Assembly: GCA_025506515.1 (NCBI GenBank)
Contig: CM046443.1
Span: 19,855,228-19,919,227 of the forward strand
DNA: 64,000 bases
Reading direction: 5' to 3'
From: Flaveria trinervia
Taxonomy: Eukaryota > Streptophyta > Magnoliopsida > Asterales > Asteraceae
Shown piece by piece: positions 34,301 through 44,930 of the stretch; within the stretch, counting starts at the first letter, position 1; the number at the start of each line of letters is the position of its first letter. Under the pieces are notes generated by a model that saw only the letters and a list, made by a program, of their open reading frames with translations, ran no database searches and was not told the origin of the DNA. The position numbers were made by a program, and so were the translations under genes.

Positions 34301-35235
34301 ACCTAAGTGTCACAGGCCTCTATCAGGCAGATGCATTTCTTCCCTTATCCTATGACTATGTTGAGTTTGAGTATCTCAAACAACTTGAACTTGAGATAGT
34401 CAAGGAAAGAAAGACAACTAAAAGGAAGCTAAGGGAAGAAGCTGCTAAGTCAAGAGCCATCATCCAGAAAAGCATGAAGAAGTCTGCAGACAAGCAGAGG
34501 ATGATGAGCTTCTTGAAGCTGTATGGATTCTCCGGAAGGAGACTTGGCCCTATGTCTCTATCCACCATGGATGAGCATATCAGGGTAATCATGCAGAAGA
34601 TCAAGAGTGTCGAGCTGATTGACTTACACTCCCCTCCAAGTCAAGCTCCACCTGAAGTGGAGGTTAAGGTTGAACAACTAGAGACAACACAACCTGGACC
34701 TCCTGCTGAATCTCAGCAAGCTTCATCTTTTGATCCATAGCAGGGTCAGACTCCCTCTCATTTTGAACCTGTGAGAGTGGAAGACCCAACTGAGAAAGAC
34801 AAAGAAGATCAATCAGGTGCTGCAGGCCAGTCTTCTCAGTTAAAAGAAACAAAGAGAAAGAAGAGGATGGCTTCAAAGCCAAAGCCAAAGCCAAAGAAGA
34901 AGAAAGATACATCTGTTTCTGAACCTCAGGATGAGTCAGAATATCTTGAGGATGTGCAGCCAGAGGATGCTACATCAACTCCTAATCAAGTAGCTCCTGT
35001 AGCAGCAGGAAGACCCATCTTGTCTTGGACATACACCACAAATCTGGAAAGATGACATGTCATGAGAGATCAAGGCATTGAGGATGTCTACACATGGCAG
35101 GACATGTTCAATCTACCTCTGCATGATCTTTTTGACATGAGAAGATATTTTGAGAGTCTGAGTGACCCTGATCATCTCATGAAGAAAGGGATGGTCATCA
35201 TCATAATGAGGACTGTTAATATCTGAAGTCTTCAA
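31393..35235 (+). pseudogene. Accessory ORF downstream of pol (unit B), decayed
   Basis: An ORF in the pol sense, now in at least nine pieces (31393-31773, 31584-31991, 32164-32406, 32349-33029, 33107-33319, 33339-33869, 33958-34263, 34291-34740, 34771-35055). Its N-terminal domain (VCRFLPLSNYFTSLTIDPTLYEDQLLEFW, read in shorter blocks, then TVQGRTVFITPTIINMHLQLDD) matches the type of protein found downstream of pol in several composite-plant Copia elements; some databases label it wrongly as a sugar kinase. The middle is long, Ser/Pro/Glu-rich and largely disordered; the end is Lys-rich (KPKPKPKKKKD). Some authors call such ORFs env-like; I see no convincing signal peptide or membrane anchor, so I leave the function open. 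Confidence 0.72.
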
Positions 35236-35254
35236 AGAGTTTTGGTAGCATCAG

Positions 35255-35267
35255 CCTAGGGGGAGTT
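35255..35267 (+). promoter_or_regulatory. Polypurine tract of unit B
   Basis: CCTAGGGGGAGTT directly before the LTR start, the usual plus-strand primer of Copia elements of this type. Confidence 0.85.
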
Positions 35268-36084
35268 TGTAAGGAATACATGTTAAGGCTGATGCAACTC
35301 CAAACACCTCAAGTCTCCTACATTCTGCATAAGTACATTGAATAAGAATGCTTCGGAAGTTTCACACATGCAACTGGAATATTCTAAGTGTGAAATCTTC
35401 CAAAGCCAAGACCAATATCTTCCGAAGCCAAAGATGAAGTCTTCCGAAGCTGCAGAGACAAAGTCTTCCGAAGCCAACACTTGAAGACAGATTTCTTCCA
35501 AAGACTTTTAGTATACATGCTTTATCTGATGTACTTTACATAAAGCTGAACCCCTTTCCGCTGCAACTCTGTATAGTCACCAACTTGCATGAGTTGGTGA
35601 AAAGGTCCATGCTTTTAGTAACTGTACATTGAGGTCTTGAGTCTGTAACTTTCTACTTCATGTACTTTATCCTTTTTGTAATATATTAGGATGTGAGCTA
35701 TGGCATGTTATAGTCACAAGTCAAAAGACAATCTGCCTTTTGACTATACAATTGATTTTGTGTTGTGTCTAGTCAATTGTATCCAGCTAGTATATGTATC
35801 TCAAGTACTTGTAACTTTCTTTTATGCTTTGTAACACTTGTAAAAGAACTTGAGAAGGCAATATTCTACAATCTTGAAAACCATCTCCTTGTGTATTTTG
35901 CTATCTTGTTCTGTCTCTTATTTATTTGTGTTCTTTGTATTATCTCTTGTGGTTAATCCAGTCTCATTGATTGATTAGTCTAGTTAATCTCCTCTTTGTG
36001 TTGTTGTGTTGTAAGTGACTACCCTTCACCGGTCCTGCAATGTAGATCTGGACTACTGGATTTCAATATGTAAAGGCCCTTACA
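35268..36084 (+). mobile_element. 3' LTR of unit B (817 bp)
   Basis: Starts TGTAAGG and ends CCTTACA, a perfect 7-base inverted end, right after the polypurine tract. Its first 250 bases carry six CTTCCGAAG-type words. It shows no similarity to LTR A at 21817-22542, so the two LTRs that bracket unit B belong to different families. A matching 5' LTR is not in the window. Confidence 0.88.
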
Positions 36085-37108
36085 TTCCTGTGACACTTTC
36101 TGCTAATCAAGTTGCATTATAGAAAACCTTAAGAATACCTATTGAGGATCTCACACTTGATGATGATGACTACAAGAAGATAAATTTGATCTCAAAGCTT
36201 ATTCTATACTCACTTAGGCACTGAAAATTGATGTGCTAAAAAGGCTAGAAAAGTATGGTACTACTAAAGCTGTTTGGATGCCTTGCTGATAATGTGTGAA
36301 GGCAGTAGTGAAGTGGCTAAAATTAATTAGGACAAGTTTGTTAATCAATATGAAGCCTTTCATCACTCCAAGGGGAGTGAATCTCTAAGCAGCTGCATAG
36401 ATTTATGCAGCTGGTGAATGATTCAGAGGTCATGGGGGTAACATACCAAGTCAAAGAACTGAACAAGAAGATGCTCCACAGTCTTCCAAAAAGTTGGAAA
36501 AAAATGTTGCAATGCTGAAAAGCACCCTTGATTTAGAGGGTACCACCTTGGACATCATGATTGCCAAGATAGAAGCTCTTGAACTAGATGAAAGGAGCAA
36601 GAATCTTGGTGGACCTCGAGTCATTGTAGCTTATAAATTTCCAACAGACACTTACTTTGTAGAAAATGCTTTTCATCACTGAGGATGATGATTTTCTTTC
36701 CTCAAGAAATCAAGTGAAAACAACTGATTTCATTGCTGCTCCAACAACTAACAAGCCTTCAACACCATCATAACCAACAAGGTTCATTGCAACTCCCTCA
36801 ACTACTCTTGAAGACCCAAGATCAAAGAGCAAAAGACAACTTACAATGCATTTGTTGCTAGCTTTGAAGCTTACCTGGGAGGCAGATTCACTTCTACTCA
36901 TCTGATCCAAGAAGATTGGAAGAAATGGATCCAGATGATGTGGAAGAAATGGATCTTCAGTGACAAATGGCTATGATAGCAATGAGAGACAATAATTTCT
37001 TTAGAAAAGGAAGAAATCTTAGCCTTAATGAAAACACCAAACTTGGATATGACAAATCCAAGTGAAGTGTTTCAACTATGGCATGACTGGCCACTTCTCC
37101 AGAGAATG
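36085..37108 (+). pseudogene. Copia Gag fragment (unit C), cut inside its zinc knuckle
   Basis: Sequence directly after LTR B codes, with several frameshifts, for a second UBN2-type Gag: LTLDDDDYKKI, LKIDVLKRLEKYGTTKAVW, then SLPKSWKKNVAMLKSTLDLEG (in pieces) and LDIMIAKIEALELDERSKN at 36494-36682. At 37070-37105 the zinc knuckle begins (CFN.GMTGHFSREC) and the LTR of D' starts immediately after it. The Gag N-terminus is missing on the left. Unit C could be the inner part of the element to which LTR A belongs. Confidence 0.82.
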
Positions 37109-37849
37109 TGTTAGGATCTGGTATTTGAACGAAACACCAACTGATTAATGTGTTAAACCAAACCAAATAGTGCGGAATCCTATTTGATTGGCGATCCAAT
37201 CAGTGAGAACGCATGTAGATACAATAATGTATTGAATCTAACGTCAAGAATCGATTAGGAATCGATCTACAACGTTCTATGAACTTGGAGTACGAACTTA
37301 GAGGCTTCTGGATGGCTAGGGTACCTCTGGAGTCGAAGTGGATTAAATTCTTTTGTTTTTCTACGAATTAAGTGGTATTTATAGGTTAGGGTTTCTCATT
37401 TGGGCGGATGAACCATTAGCATGGTTCATTCGTGTGATTGAGCCATGCGGTTGTTCCATTCGCACGACTGAGTGTTCAGTCATGCAACTGAGTCAGTCAC
37501 ATGAAGTTGTTCAGACGTATGGACTATTTAGGTGCATGGAAACTCAGTCGCATGGCCATTCGGACGCATGACCACTGTTTGGGCGCATGGTCCTGTCGGA
37601 CGCATGTGAACTTCACTTAACCAAAGTTTGAATGTATTCATTATTATAACATTATGTATATCAATTCAAACAATCACAAACCTATATAATCTAGTCAATA
37701 TGCATTACCCAACTCATTAATGAAATATTAAACATTATAAATCACAACCAAACATTATCATTTCATTAAGTACCCCATATTACATAAGTGAAAGACATTC
37801 AAGACATATTACATTGAAATCAGGATCTAGGTACATATGTGTATTAACA
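37109..37849 (-). repeat. 3' LTR of D' (741 bp)
   Basis: On the plus strand it begins TGTTAGGATCTGG and ends GTATTAACA. It contains the reversed TATA box (TATTTATAG, 37376-37384) and, at 37400-37610, the ATGCG-type array shared with D2. Unit C's five bases GAATG just before it would be one half of its target-site duplication. Confidence 0.92.
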
Positions 37850-37862
37850 AACTCCCCCTTGG
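37850..37862 (-). promoter_or_regulatory. Polypurine tract of D'
   Basis: AACTCCCCCTTGG on the plus strand, that is CCAAGGGGGAGTT in the element's sense, directly against the 3' LTR. Confidence 0.88.
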
Positions 37863-40800
37863 ACCTAGATCTATCTATTGTCTTACATCTTTTATAACTT
37901 CCTCAAACTTCTTATACTTAGCTTCATTGGTGACTCCTGTATTTATCTCAAAAGCAAAACAGAGTCGTATTACATTCTGATATTGCAAAGCTTGTACTAT
38001 ATCTAGTGAGTCATAGAACAATGGCCACTTGTATAATGTATAACATCATTAGCTGACAAGTTGGTGAGCCACATTGGGTCAAACACCCTTATGGTTTCCA
38101 TTGTACCATTTCTGTTCAAGACTATCACGGCCTCTCCCGTTCTCTAATCGTAGTACCACCATTTGAAGTGTGGAGCAAAGTCTTGAGGCATCTCACGTAG
38201 TGGGATCTTTGACATTGTACGAGGTGGACTCCACTTCAACACTACTTTTGGTTTGCCAGTTATGGCATCAACCTCAGATCGTCTGATGTACCTCGTTGGT
38301 TATTGAGGTTTGAAGTTGACCCATCTGGTGTGGTACTCCCTCTTTAGAGCTGCTTCAAACCAGCCTGACATCTTATGAGGGTTAGCTTATAGCAATTTTA
38401 ATTTTGCTAACTTGTTAAGCTCAAAACCTGGTAGAGTCTTCAGATCATGTGGGAATCTTAAGTACTCAATTCCCTTCTCACGTTTAACAACGTAAACGTT
38501 GAGGTCTTCAAAATGTACCCATGCTATGATCCTGCCTGTCACCTTTTGATGTTTCTTGACTTTATACAGCTTGGTGTAGACAGTTGATTTTGTAGCGTTG
38601 TGTTGGGCTCTTAGGTTGTCAAAGCAAGCAGCCCACTCAGCCTTTCTGATATTGACTTCAGCATCCGTGGCTTGGCTGTATCTTCTTTCTTGTCTGACTC
38701 TTCTTCCATTTTATCCAGAGTCTTGAAGGTTTCACTGACAAGGTTGTCACCCAGATTGGGTACCATATTGCCTTTAGTGTCAGTGTACTCTGGATAATGT
38801 TGATCAGTGACATCTTCTATCTCAATATTATCAATGTCATTGAGTTCGTCGTCACTATCACCTTGGACTGTTGAAGCGTTTTTTCACGATCTCGTCGGCA
38901 TTTAGTTTGAACATTTCGGCCAACTGCTCGTCAGTAAAGTCGTGAATTATCTCCCCCTCTTCTGGGGTGTAACTCATAGATCTCCTTACGATCCCTTGTA
39001 GATCAAGAATCATGGTTAATTGAGTCTTGACCTGCTAAGGGGATCTACATCATATTCATCCCTCTGAAAATTTGGATCTGTTTGATTTACACATTCATCA
39101 CAACAATCATTAGGTCATAATCAAAATAGAAACATTGACATTAAATATAAACAATCAATACATTAAGTTGATACATGACTGAAATACATATGATTCCAAT
39201 AACATAAATAACTAAACATTACTCTTATCCTGAATCATCTGCTATTCTGCTGACGGGGCAGATGTGGAGGCACCTTGATCTTGTGCTCTTTTAGTCCTCC
39301 TTTCACTGTAGGTGTGGCACTCGCAACAGGTGAGTCATCATCTTCATCATCAACCACATCGTTTCCAGCATCACCAACAACATCAGTATCATCATCACAA
39401 TCCTCATCCTCATCATCACTGTCATCATCACTGTCATCTCCATCCCCTTCCTTGATCTTCAAGGCTCTTCCTTAGATCCCTTGAGACGCAACATATGGTC
39501 TTGTTAGTGGTCTCCAACTCCTCAATCCTCTTTGCTGATTGGACATTCTGCTCCCGGAGTTGGGACATTTCTGCACGCTGAGCATCCATCAGCTGGGCCT
39601 GCTAAGATATCTACAGAGGTTGGGCAGCAGTAAGGTCTACTAGCTGTCGTAATTGAGCAGTCTTCTCTTCGTCTGCAGCCAACAACCTCAGCACCATACG
39701 GTTAAGTGCTGAGAGCTTTTCCTCTACCCCACTGGGAGGCAGAGGTGATCCTGATGTGTAGGAGGGGAATGATGGTGGTACAGCATGGTGGCTAGTGGTG
39801 GTGGTGGTGGTGGTTGTGGTGTAGATTGGGGGTGGAATAACTGGTGGAGGTGTGGCTGTAATAGTGGAGGGTGGAGGTGCATCTGTAGTAGTGGAGGGTG
39901 GAGGGTGGTGGTGATAGTGGGTGGTATGGTAGTGATGGTAGCTGTGATGGTGGTAGTGGGTGGAGTAGTGGTGGTTGAAGTAGTGGTGGTGGTGTTAGTG
40001 ATGAAGGTGAGTCGTCTCTTCTTCTTCTCTTCTTCTTCATGCCATGGGGCTGAGCCATCCACTTTTTCCTCGATCCTGTCGAGGAGGATGCTCCCCCTAG
40101 AACACTGCTTGGTTGATCGGGAGCATATGTTGGATCAGTGTCAGCCTCTCTCGACCCGCCGGGGCGTTCACCAACCGCCTGGAGACCTCGTTCTGTGGCA
40201 CGACTTTACTGCCCAGAGTCCGAGTCAACGGCTCCTCATCTGATTCCTCCTCCTCACCAGGTATGAAATCCTGGTGGATCCCAGCAATCTCAGCTCCATC
40301 TCCAGTGGGGGCAGATGCTGGAGATGCTATATCAGCAGTGGACCCCTTGGTTGAGTGGGCCCTGCATCTCCAGCATCCCCGCTATCATCATCATCGGAGT
40401 CATCCTCCGGAAGCTGTAGCTGCTCTACATTAGAGTCACTGTCAACCTGACGCCATTTACGCCTAGCTGGCGCCACGTAATCCTCCCGGGCCAGATGCCC
40501 GAACACTCTCCTCATAGGGGGCTTAGCCTGCTTCCCCCTATAGACCTTCATACGACCAAAGTAGTGTCGTCCATCACCTCGAGGATCACAACATCCTCCT
40601 TCTCCTTTGGCAAAGAAGGGAGCTTCTGGTCAATAATCAGCTACATGAATCAAGGGTACATGCAGAAGCCCTCCTTCCCTTTCCCCTCAATGTTCTCCAC
40701 CAAGTAGGTGAAGATCATCTTGGAGAAGCTGAACAGATGGTTCAGCACCAATGCTACATACGCGTTCTGGATCTGATCTGACGGCTCATCAAATCCTCCC

Positions 40801-41165
40801 TTTCGAGACGCTATGCACTTCAGCAGCACATGTGCTAGGTACTTGAACTGGGGACACAGGTTGCTCTTGTTGAGCACTCCTGCATTGATGTCCCTAGAGT
40901 ACTTAGCTCTCAAGAATCATCCTCGGACAGTAAGGGGGTGTAGTCTAGTGGGACAGTCAGCATCGTCCCCAAACTGCAGCACCGTCCTGAGATCATCCTC
41001 AGTGATCTCAATGGCCTCTCCAAAAATAGAACTCCTGATGCGATGAGGCTCTGAGGATCTATCGACAACTGCACCTTCCTAGAAGGCCTGCTGAATAGAG
41101 CGATACGGAGTACATGGAGTAGATATGGCATGAGAGATCCAGATGAGCACAAATGTTGTGTTTAG
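37863..41165 (-). pseudogene. Accessory ORF of D' (decayed)
   Basis: Read from right to left: an N-terminal domain (FKYLAHVLLKCIASRKGGFD and FSFSKMIFTYLVEN at 40913-40650), a serine/acidic part, a Thr/Pro-rich low-complexity run (40062-39780), a coiled-coil-like stretch with an Asp-rich acidic run (39462-39235), and a C-terminal domain around 38560-38010 matching D2's blocks (FRFPHDLKTLPGFELN, FDPMWLTNLSAHD) with several frame changes. The order and content agree with D2 52444-55744 and E 61990-64000. Role unknown; it belongs to the family of ORFs found after pol in such elements. Confidence 0.72.
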
Positions 41166-42460
41166 TGCTCATAGTCCACCGACTCGCCATCTATTACAAA
41201 ATGAATATAAACATTAGTATATGTTGATGAATAATATCTTGAATTACTTGGACTTGTGTTTCTTTCTGTTCTGTCGTGCGAATGAGACTGTGCGACTGAG
41301 ATCTAGTCGTGCGAATGAGTAGTGCGACTGAGATCTAGTCGTGCGAACTGACTCTTACGTACGACTTGTCGTGCGACTGAGCTCATATGGATGTTAACTC
41401 ATTCGTGTATGTTAGTCGTGCGACTGAACTCATACGCATGGTCCAGTCGTGCGGTTTACCCATTCGCACAACTCAGTCATGCGACTGAAGTTCATCTACC
41501 TGTACATTCGCATGACAGACTGCTGTTCAATTCAAATTCAAGTTTTGATCAATTCTTATGATTTGACGTCGTGTTTTGGTTCATTGGACTCGCAATCATT
41601 ATACTTAACACCTAATAACATTAATTTCAGTTATGGCTTAGATTAATTAGGTTATTTAGTCAAACAAGTCTCGGTTCTTGGTTTTGGCCAAAATGGTTGA
41701 TTTTGGAGTCAATTTGAGTGAAACATGATTGTATTGAGCCGCATTATACCTGTAAAGTTAGTGGAAAACGTCAGTACACAAGAATCAGTGATATTGTAGG
41801 CTCAAACGAAATTTTGGCAGGGTAACGACGTGTCGTGCGACTTCGGGCGATTTTGGGGTGATAAGTGACTGCGACCGAATGCCCCTTTATTTATACTAGG
41901 GATCCCTTCAGTCGTGCGACTGAGCCCTGTCGAACAAGTTGTTCGTGTGAGTTGCACAATTGGACATCTTCAGTCATGCGACTTAGATCAGTCATGTGAT
42001 TGTGTCATTCGGTCACCTTCATTCATGCGGTTTGCCCATTTTAGGTGTCCAATCGTGTGATTTGAGTCGTACAGATGGTCCAATCGCACGTATGGCCCAT
42101 ACGTGTGGGTTAAGCATGCGATTGGGCACATTCGTATCCTTCAATTGTACGACTGGTCCATGCTCATGGTCCAGTCGTACGAATGAATCATACTCATGGT
42201 TTTTAACTTTATGCCCATTTTACATTTTACACCTTTTTAACTTTTGAATAAACGTTATGTGCATTTGATCATCTCAGACATGATCATTTTACCTAGACAA
42301 ATCCATTGATCACCTCAGACGTGATCCTTTTAAAACATTTTGTCACCTCAGACGTGACCTTTTAGACGATAAGATCCCTTATCAACTTCCATGACATAGT
42401 TCGATACTGAACGAACTGAAATAGACTAACTTTGTATAGAAATAAAAGAAATAATATTGA
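41166..42460 (-). other. Spacer of D' with CGACTGA-type arrays and stem-loop series
   Basis: No ORF. At 41270-41510 and 41880-42200 the words GTGCGACTGA, CAGTCGTGCGA and CATTCGCACGA recur on both strands, so inverted pairs such as CAGTCG/CGACTG lie close together. At 42266-42358 is the stem-loop series described separately. Confidence 0.8.
42266..42358 (-). other. Three covarying stem-loops in D'
   Basis: On the plus strand: TGATCAT-CTCAGAC-ATGATCA (42266-42286), GATCAC-CTCAGAC-GTGATC (42308-42326) and GTCAC-CTCAGAC-GTGAC (42342-42358). Arms pair perfectly in each; the loop is constant and reads GTCTGAG in the element's sense. Arms differ between stems by paired changes. Homologous to D2 51296-51429. 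Confidence 0.85.
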
Positions 42461-43199
42461 TGTTGATACATATATGTACCTAGATCCTGATCTGAATGTA
42501 ATATGTCTTCATTGTCTTGCGCTTATGTAATCGTTGGGTACTTAATGAAATACAAATGTTTGGTTGTGTTTATAATGTTTAATATTTCATTAATGAGTTG
42601 TTTAAATGCATATTGACTTGATTATATAGGTTTGTGATTGTTTGAATTGTTATACATAATGTTATAATATTAAATACATTCAAACTTGGTGAAGTGAAGT
42701 TCTCATGCGTCCGAATGGACCATGCGCCCCAACAGTGGTCATGCGTCCGAATGGCCATGCGACTGGGTGTCCATGCGCCTAAATAGTTCATACGCCTGAA
42801 TAACTTCATGCGTCTGACTCAGTCGCACGACTGAACACTCAGTTATGCGAATGGATCAACCGCATGGCTCAATCGCACGAATAAACCATGCTAATGGTTC
42901 AGTCGCACGAATGAGCAACCCTAACCGATAAATACCACCTAATTCGTGGAAAATGTAAGCATTCAATCCACTTCGACTCCAGACGTACCCTAGCCATCCA
43001 GAAGCCTCTAAGTTCGTACTCCAAGTTCATAGAACGCTGTAGATCGATTCCTAATCGATTCTTGACGTTAGATTCAATACGTTATTATGTCTACATGCGT
43101 TCTCACTGATTGGATCGCCAATCAAATAGGATTCCACACTATTTGGTTTGGTTTAACACATTAATCAGTTGGTGTTTGATTAAATACCAGATCCTAACA
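42461..43199 (+). repeat. 5' LTR of D2 (739 bp)
   Basis: Starts TGTTGATACATATATGTACC and ends GATCCTAACA, followed by the primer site. The ATGCG-type array lies at 42704-42910. The TATA box position reads GATAAATA (42928-42935), while the 3' LTR has TATAAATA, so the promoter of the copy that drives transcription may be weakened. Confidence 0.93.
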
Positions 43200-43201
43200 A
43201 G

Positions 43202-43214
43202 TGGTATCAGAGCC
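43202..43214 (+). promoter_or_regulatory. Primer binding site of D2
   Basis: TGGTATCAGAGCC, complementary to initiator tRNA-Met, two bases after the LTR. Confidence 0.93.
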
Positions 43215-43748
43215 TTGGCTCTTGATTATGTGTTGATTCAATAGTTTTGGCACAAAATTGTGTTTATGCATCAAAAACACAATCCTTTTGTGTCTAACGG
43301 AGTCTTAGACGTTTCCTTATCGAAAAGTGTAGTTTTCCGGCATACAGCTATTAGGGTTTGGTAAAATTCGAGTTTTTACGGCCAAAAAAAGTTTAACCTA
43401 CGAATTATCAAACTTCAGCAAGTTCAGTCGCACGATTGGCTCAATCGCACGACTGAGTTCATTCGCATTCTTCAACCGCATGATTGGACTCATTCGTACC
43501 CTCATTCGTACGACTGAGATCTTCATTAGGACTGCTAAACCGCATTAGTTCATTCGGACGACTGACTTATCCGCATTTGTTTAGTCGCATGATTAAACCA
43601 TCCGCACTTGTTCAATCGCCCGAATAAGCCAATCGCATACCTTCATTTGCATTCATCAGCAGTTTGTTAAACAGGAAAGTTAAGTGAAACGGAGGATTAG
43701 TTTTCAGCATACACAGCTAGTAGAGATACTCGTATCCAGAATCTACTA
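43215..43748 (+). other. Leader of D2 with a further CGACTGA/CATTCGC array
   Basis: Untranslated leader. At 43424-43655 the words TCGCACGACTGAG, CATTCGCA, CATTCGTAC and ACCGCAT recur in both orientations, like those of the LTR and spacer. The open frame of Gag that follows has no ATG at its head; a TAG closes it at about 43702. Confidence 0.75.
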
Positions 43749-44930
43749 TTGTTGGAGAACGAAGTGGGAATTCACAATAAACCCCTGAAGCTTATCACAT
43801 TAGATGACTACCCACAATGGAAGCAACGTTTCAAAATCTACTTAAATGGAGTGGATACAAATTTGTGGGAGGCAATAGAGTTAGGGTACAGCATGCCAGT
43901 AGGAGCTGACAGAGTAAAACTTATTCTAAGTGGCATGTCGGATGCACAGAAGGTAAAACACAACGCTGAGAAGAAAGTCTACGCTTTGCTTACTCAGTCT
44001 ATTCCGAAGGATATTTTCCATCAGTATTTGGAGTATACTCAAGCAAAGAAACTTTGGGATGCGTTGGAGAAGAGGTATGACGGAAATGCCTCTCTGAAGG
44101 CCATCAAGGAAAAAGCCTTGAAGAAGGAGTTTGACAACTTCTCTTCTATGGGAAAAGAAAGCCTTGATGATGTGATCGATAGATTCTACCACTTGATGAG
44201 TGAGATGCACACTCATGGAGTGGTTAGTTTGATGGAGGATAAGGTATCCAACTTTGCTGATGGATTACCAGAAAAATGGGCTTCGTTTGTTTCAAATCTC
44301 AGACAGAATAGAATGCTCTCGAAGTTAGATATAAATGACTTCATTCTGAAACTGAGAGAAGATGAGCTTAGGATGAAGTATCGAGCCCAAAAGGCTAACT
44401 ACGATCAGAATCCTGCACTCTACAATGCTACTCCTCCAGTCAAGACATCTGGAGCACCATTGCAAACCGCCTTCATCTCAAGCACGGCAGTCCTGCACAA
44501 CCCTCAACTTCAGGATCTGAAATGTCAGGGTCATCTAGCACTCAATATATGATACCTGAAGCTAATGCAGCAAAGCTTAAAACCGACAACCTCGGAAATG
44601 TAACTGTGGAGGTGGCCAGAGAATATATGGACCTTTTAGCTGCGGTGGTTCAATCCTACGATGGATTAATTGCTGGAAAGATAGGTAACTGCCACCTGGC
44701 AGATGAAGATTATAAGCAGTGGATGAAATGGAGTTGGAACGTATGGACATAATGTGGGCTCTGGCAAGTGTTATCCGACGAGCTAAAAAGTTTGTCAAAA
44801 AGACCACACAGAACTTGGTTGCAACAAAAGACACAACCTTTAGGTTTGATAAGTCAAAGGTTACATGTTTCAACTGCGGTGAGAAGGGAACTTCAAGAGG
44901 GAGTGTATAAAACCAAAGAAGACAGGTAAT
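43749..44930 (+). pseudogene. Copia Gag of D2
   Basis: UBN2-type Gag. Conserved blocks: PLKLITLDDYPQWKQRFKIY, NLWEAIELGYSMP, AKKLWDALEKRYDGNASLK and ADGLPEKWASFVSNL. The frame is open for about 260 codons but starts without ATG; the start codon seems lost. It shifts at about 44540 and 44740, and the first zinc knuckle (CFNCGEKG at about 44868) breaks after its second Cys pair by a further shift. In life it would form the particle. Confidence 0.88.

Larger units (their letters stand above)
37109..42460 (-). mobile_element. Copia element D', left part (3' LTR, accessory ORF, spacer), reverse orientation
   Basis: D' is a Copia element on the minus strand split in two by D2. This part runs from its 3' LTR (37109-37849) through the accessory ORF to the pol-accessory spacer, and breaks at 42460. 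The spacer sequence continues, in the same orientation and at the matching place relative to D2, at 56542. The two halves together give LTR, pol, spacer, accessory ORF and LTR, so they are one element. The flanks of D2 (ATTGA before, ACTAA after) agree in only three of five bases, so the target-site duplication is not clear. Confidence 0.85.

Noticed and set aside
31393..35055. Envelope protein in the strict sense
   Set aside because: No signal peptide, cleavage site or membrane anchor can be seen; only position and general family likeness point to it.
35345..35510. Heat-shock elements made from TTC and GAA
   Set aside because: In CTTCCGAAG and CTTCGGAAG the TTC and GAA are one base apart; the heat-shock element needs two, so the match is not proper.
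39785..40243. Gly/Val/Trp-rich open frame on the plus strand
   Set aside because: Antisense shadow of the GGT-rich (Thr/Pro-coding) part of the D' accessory ORF.
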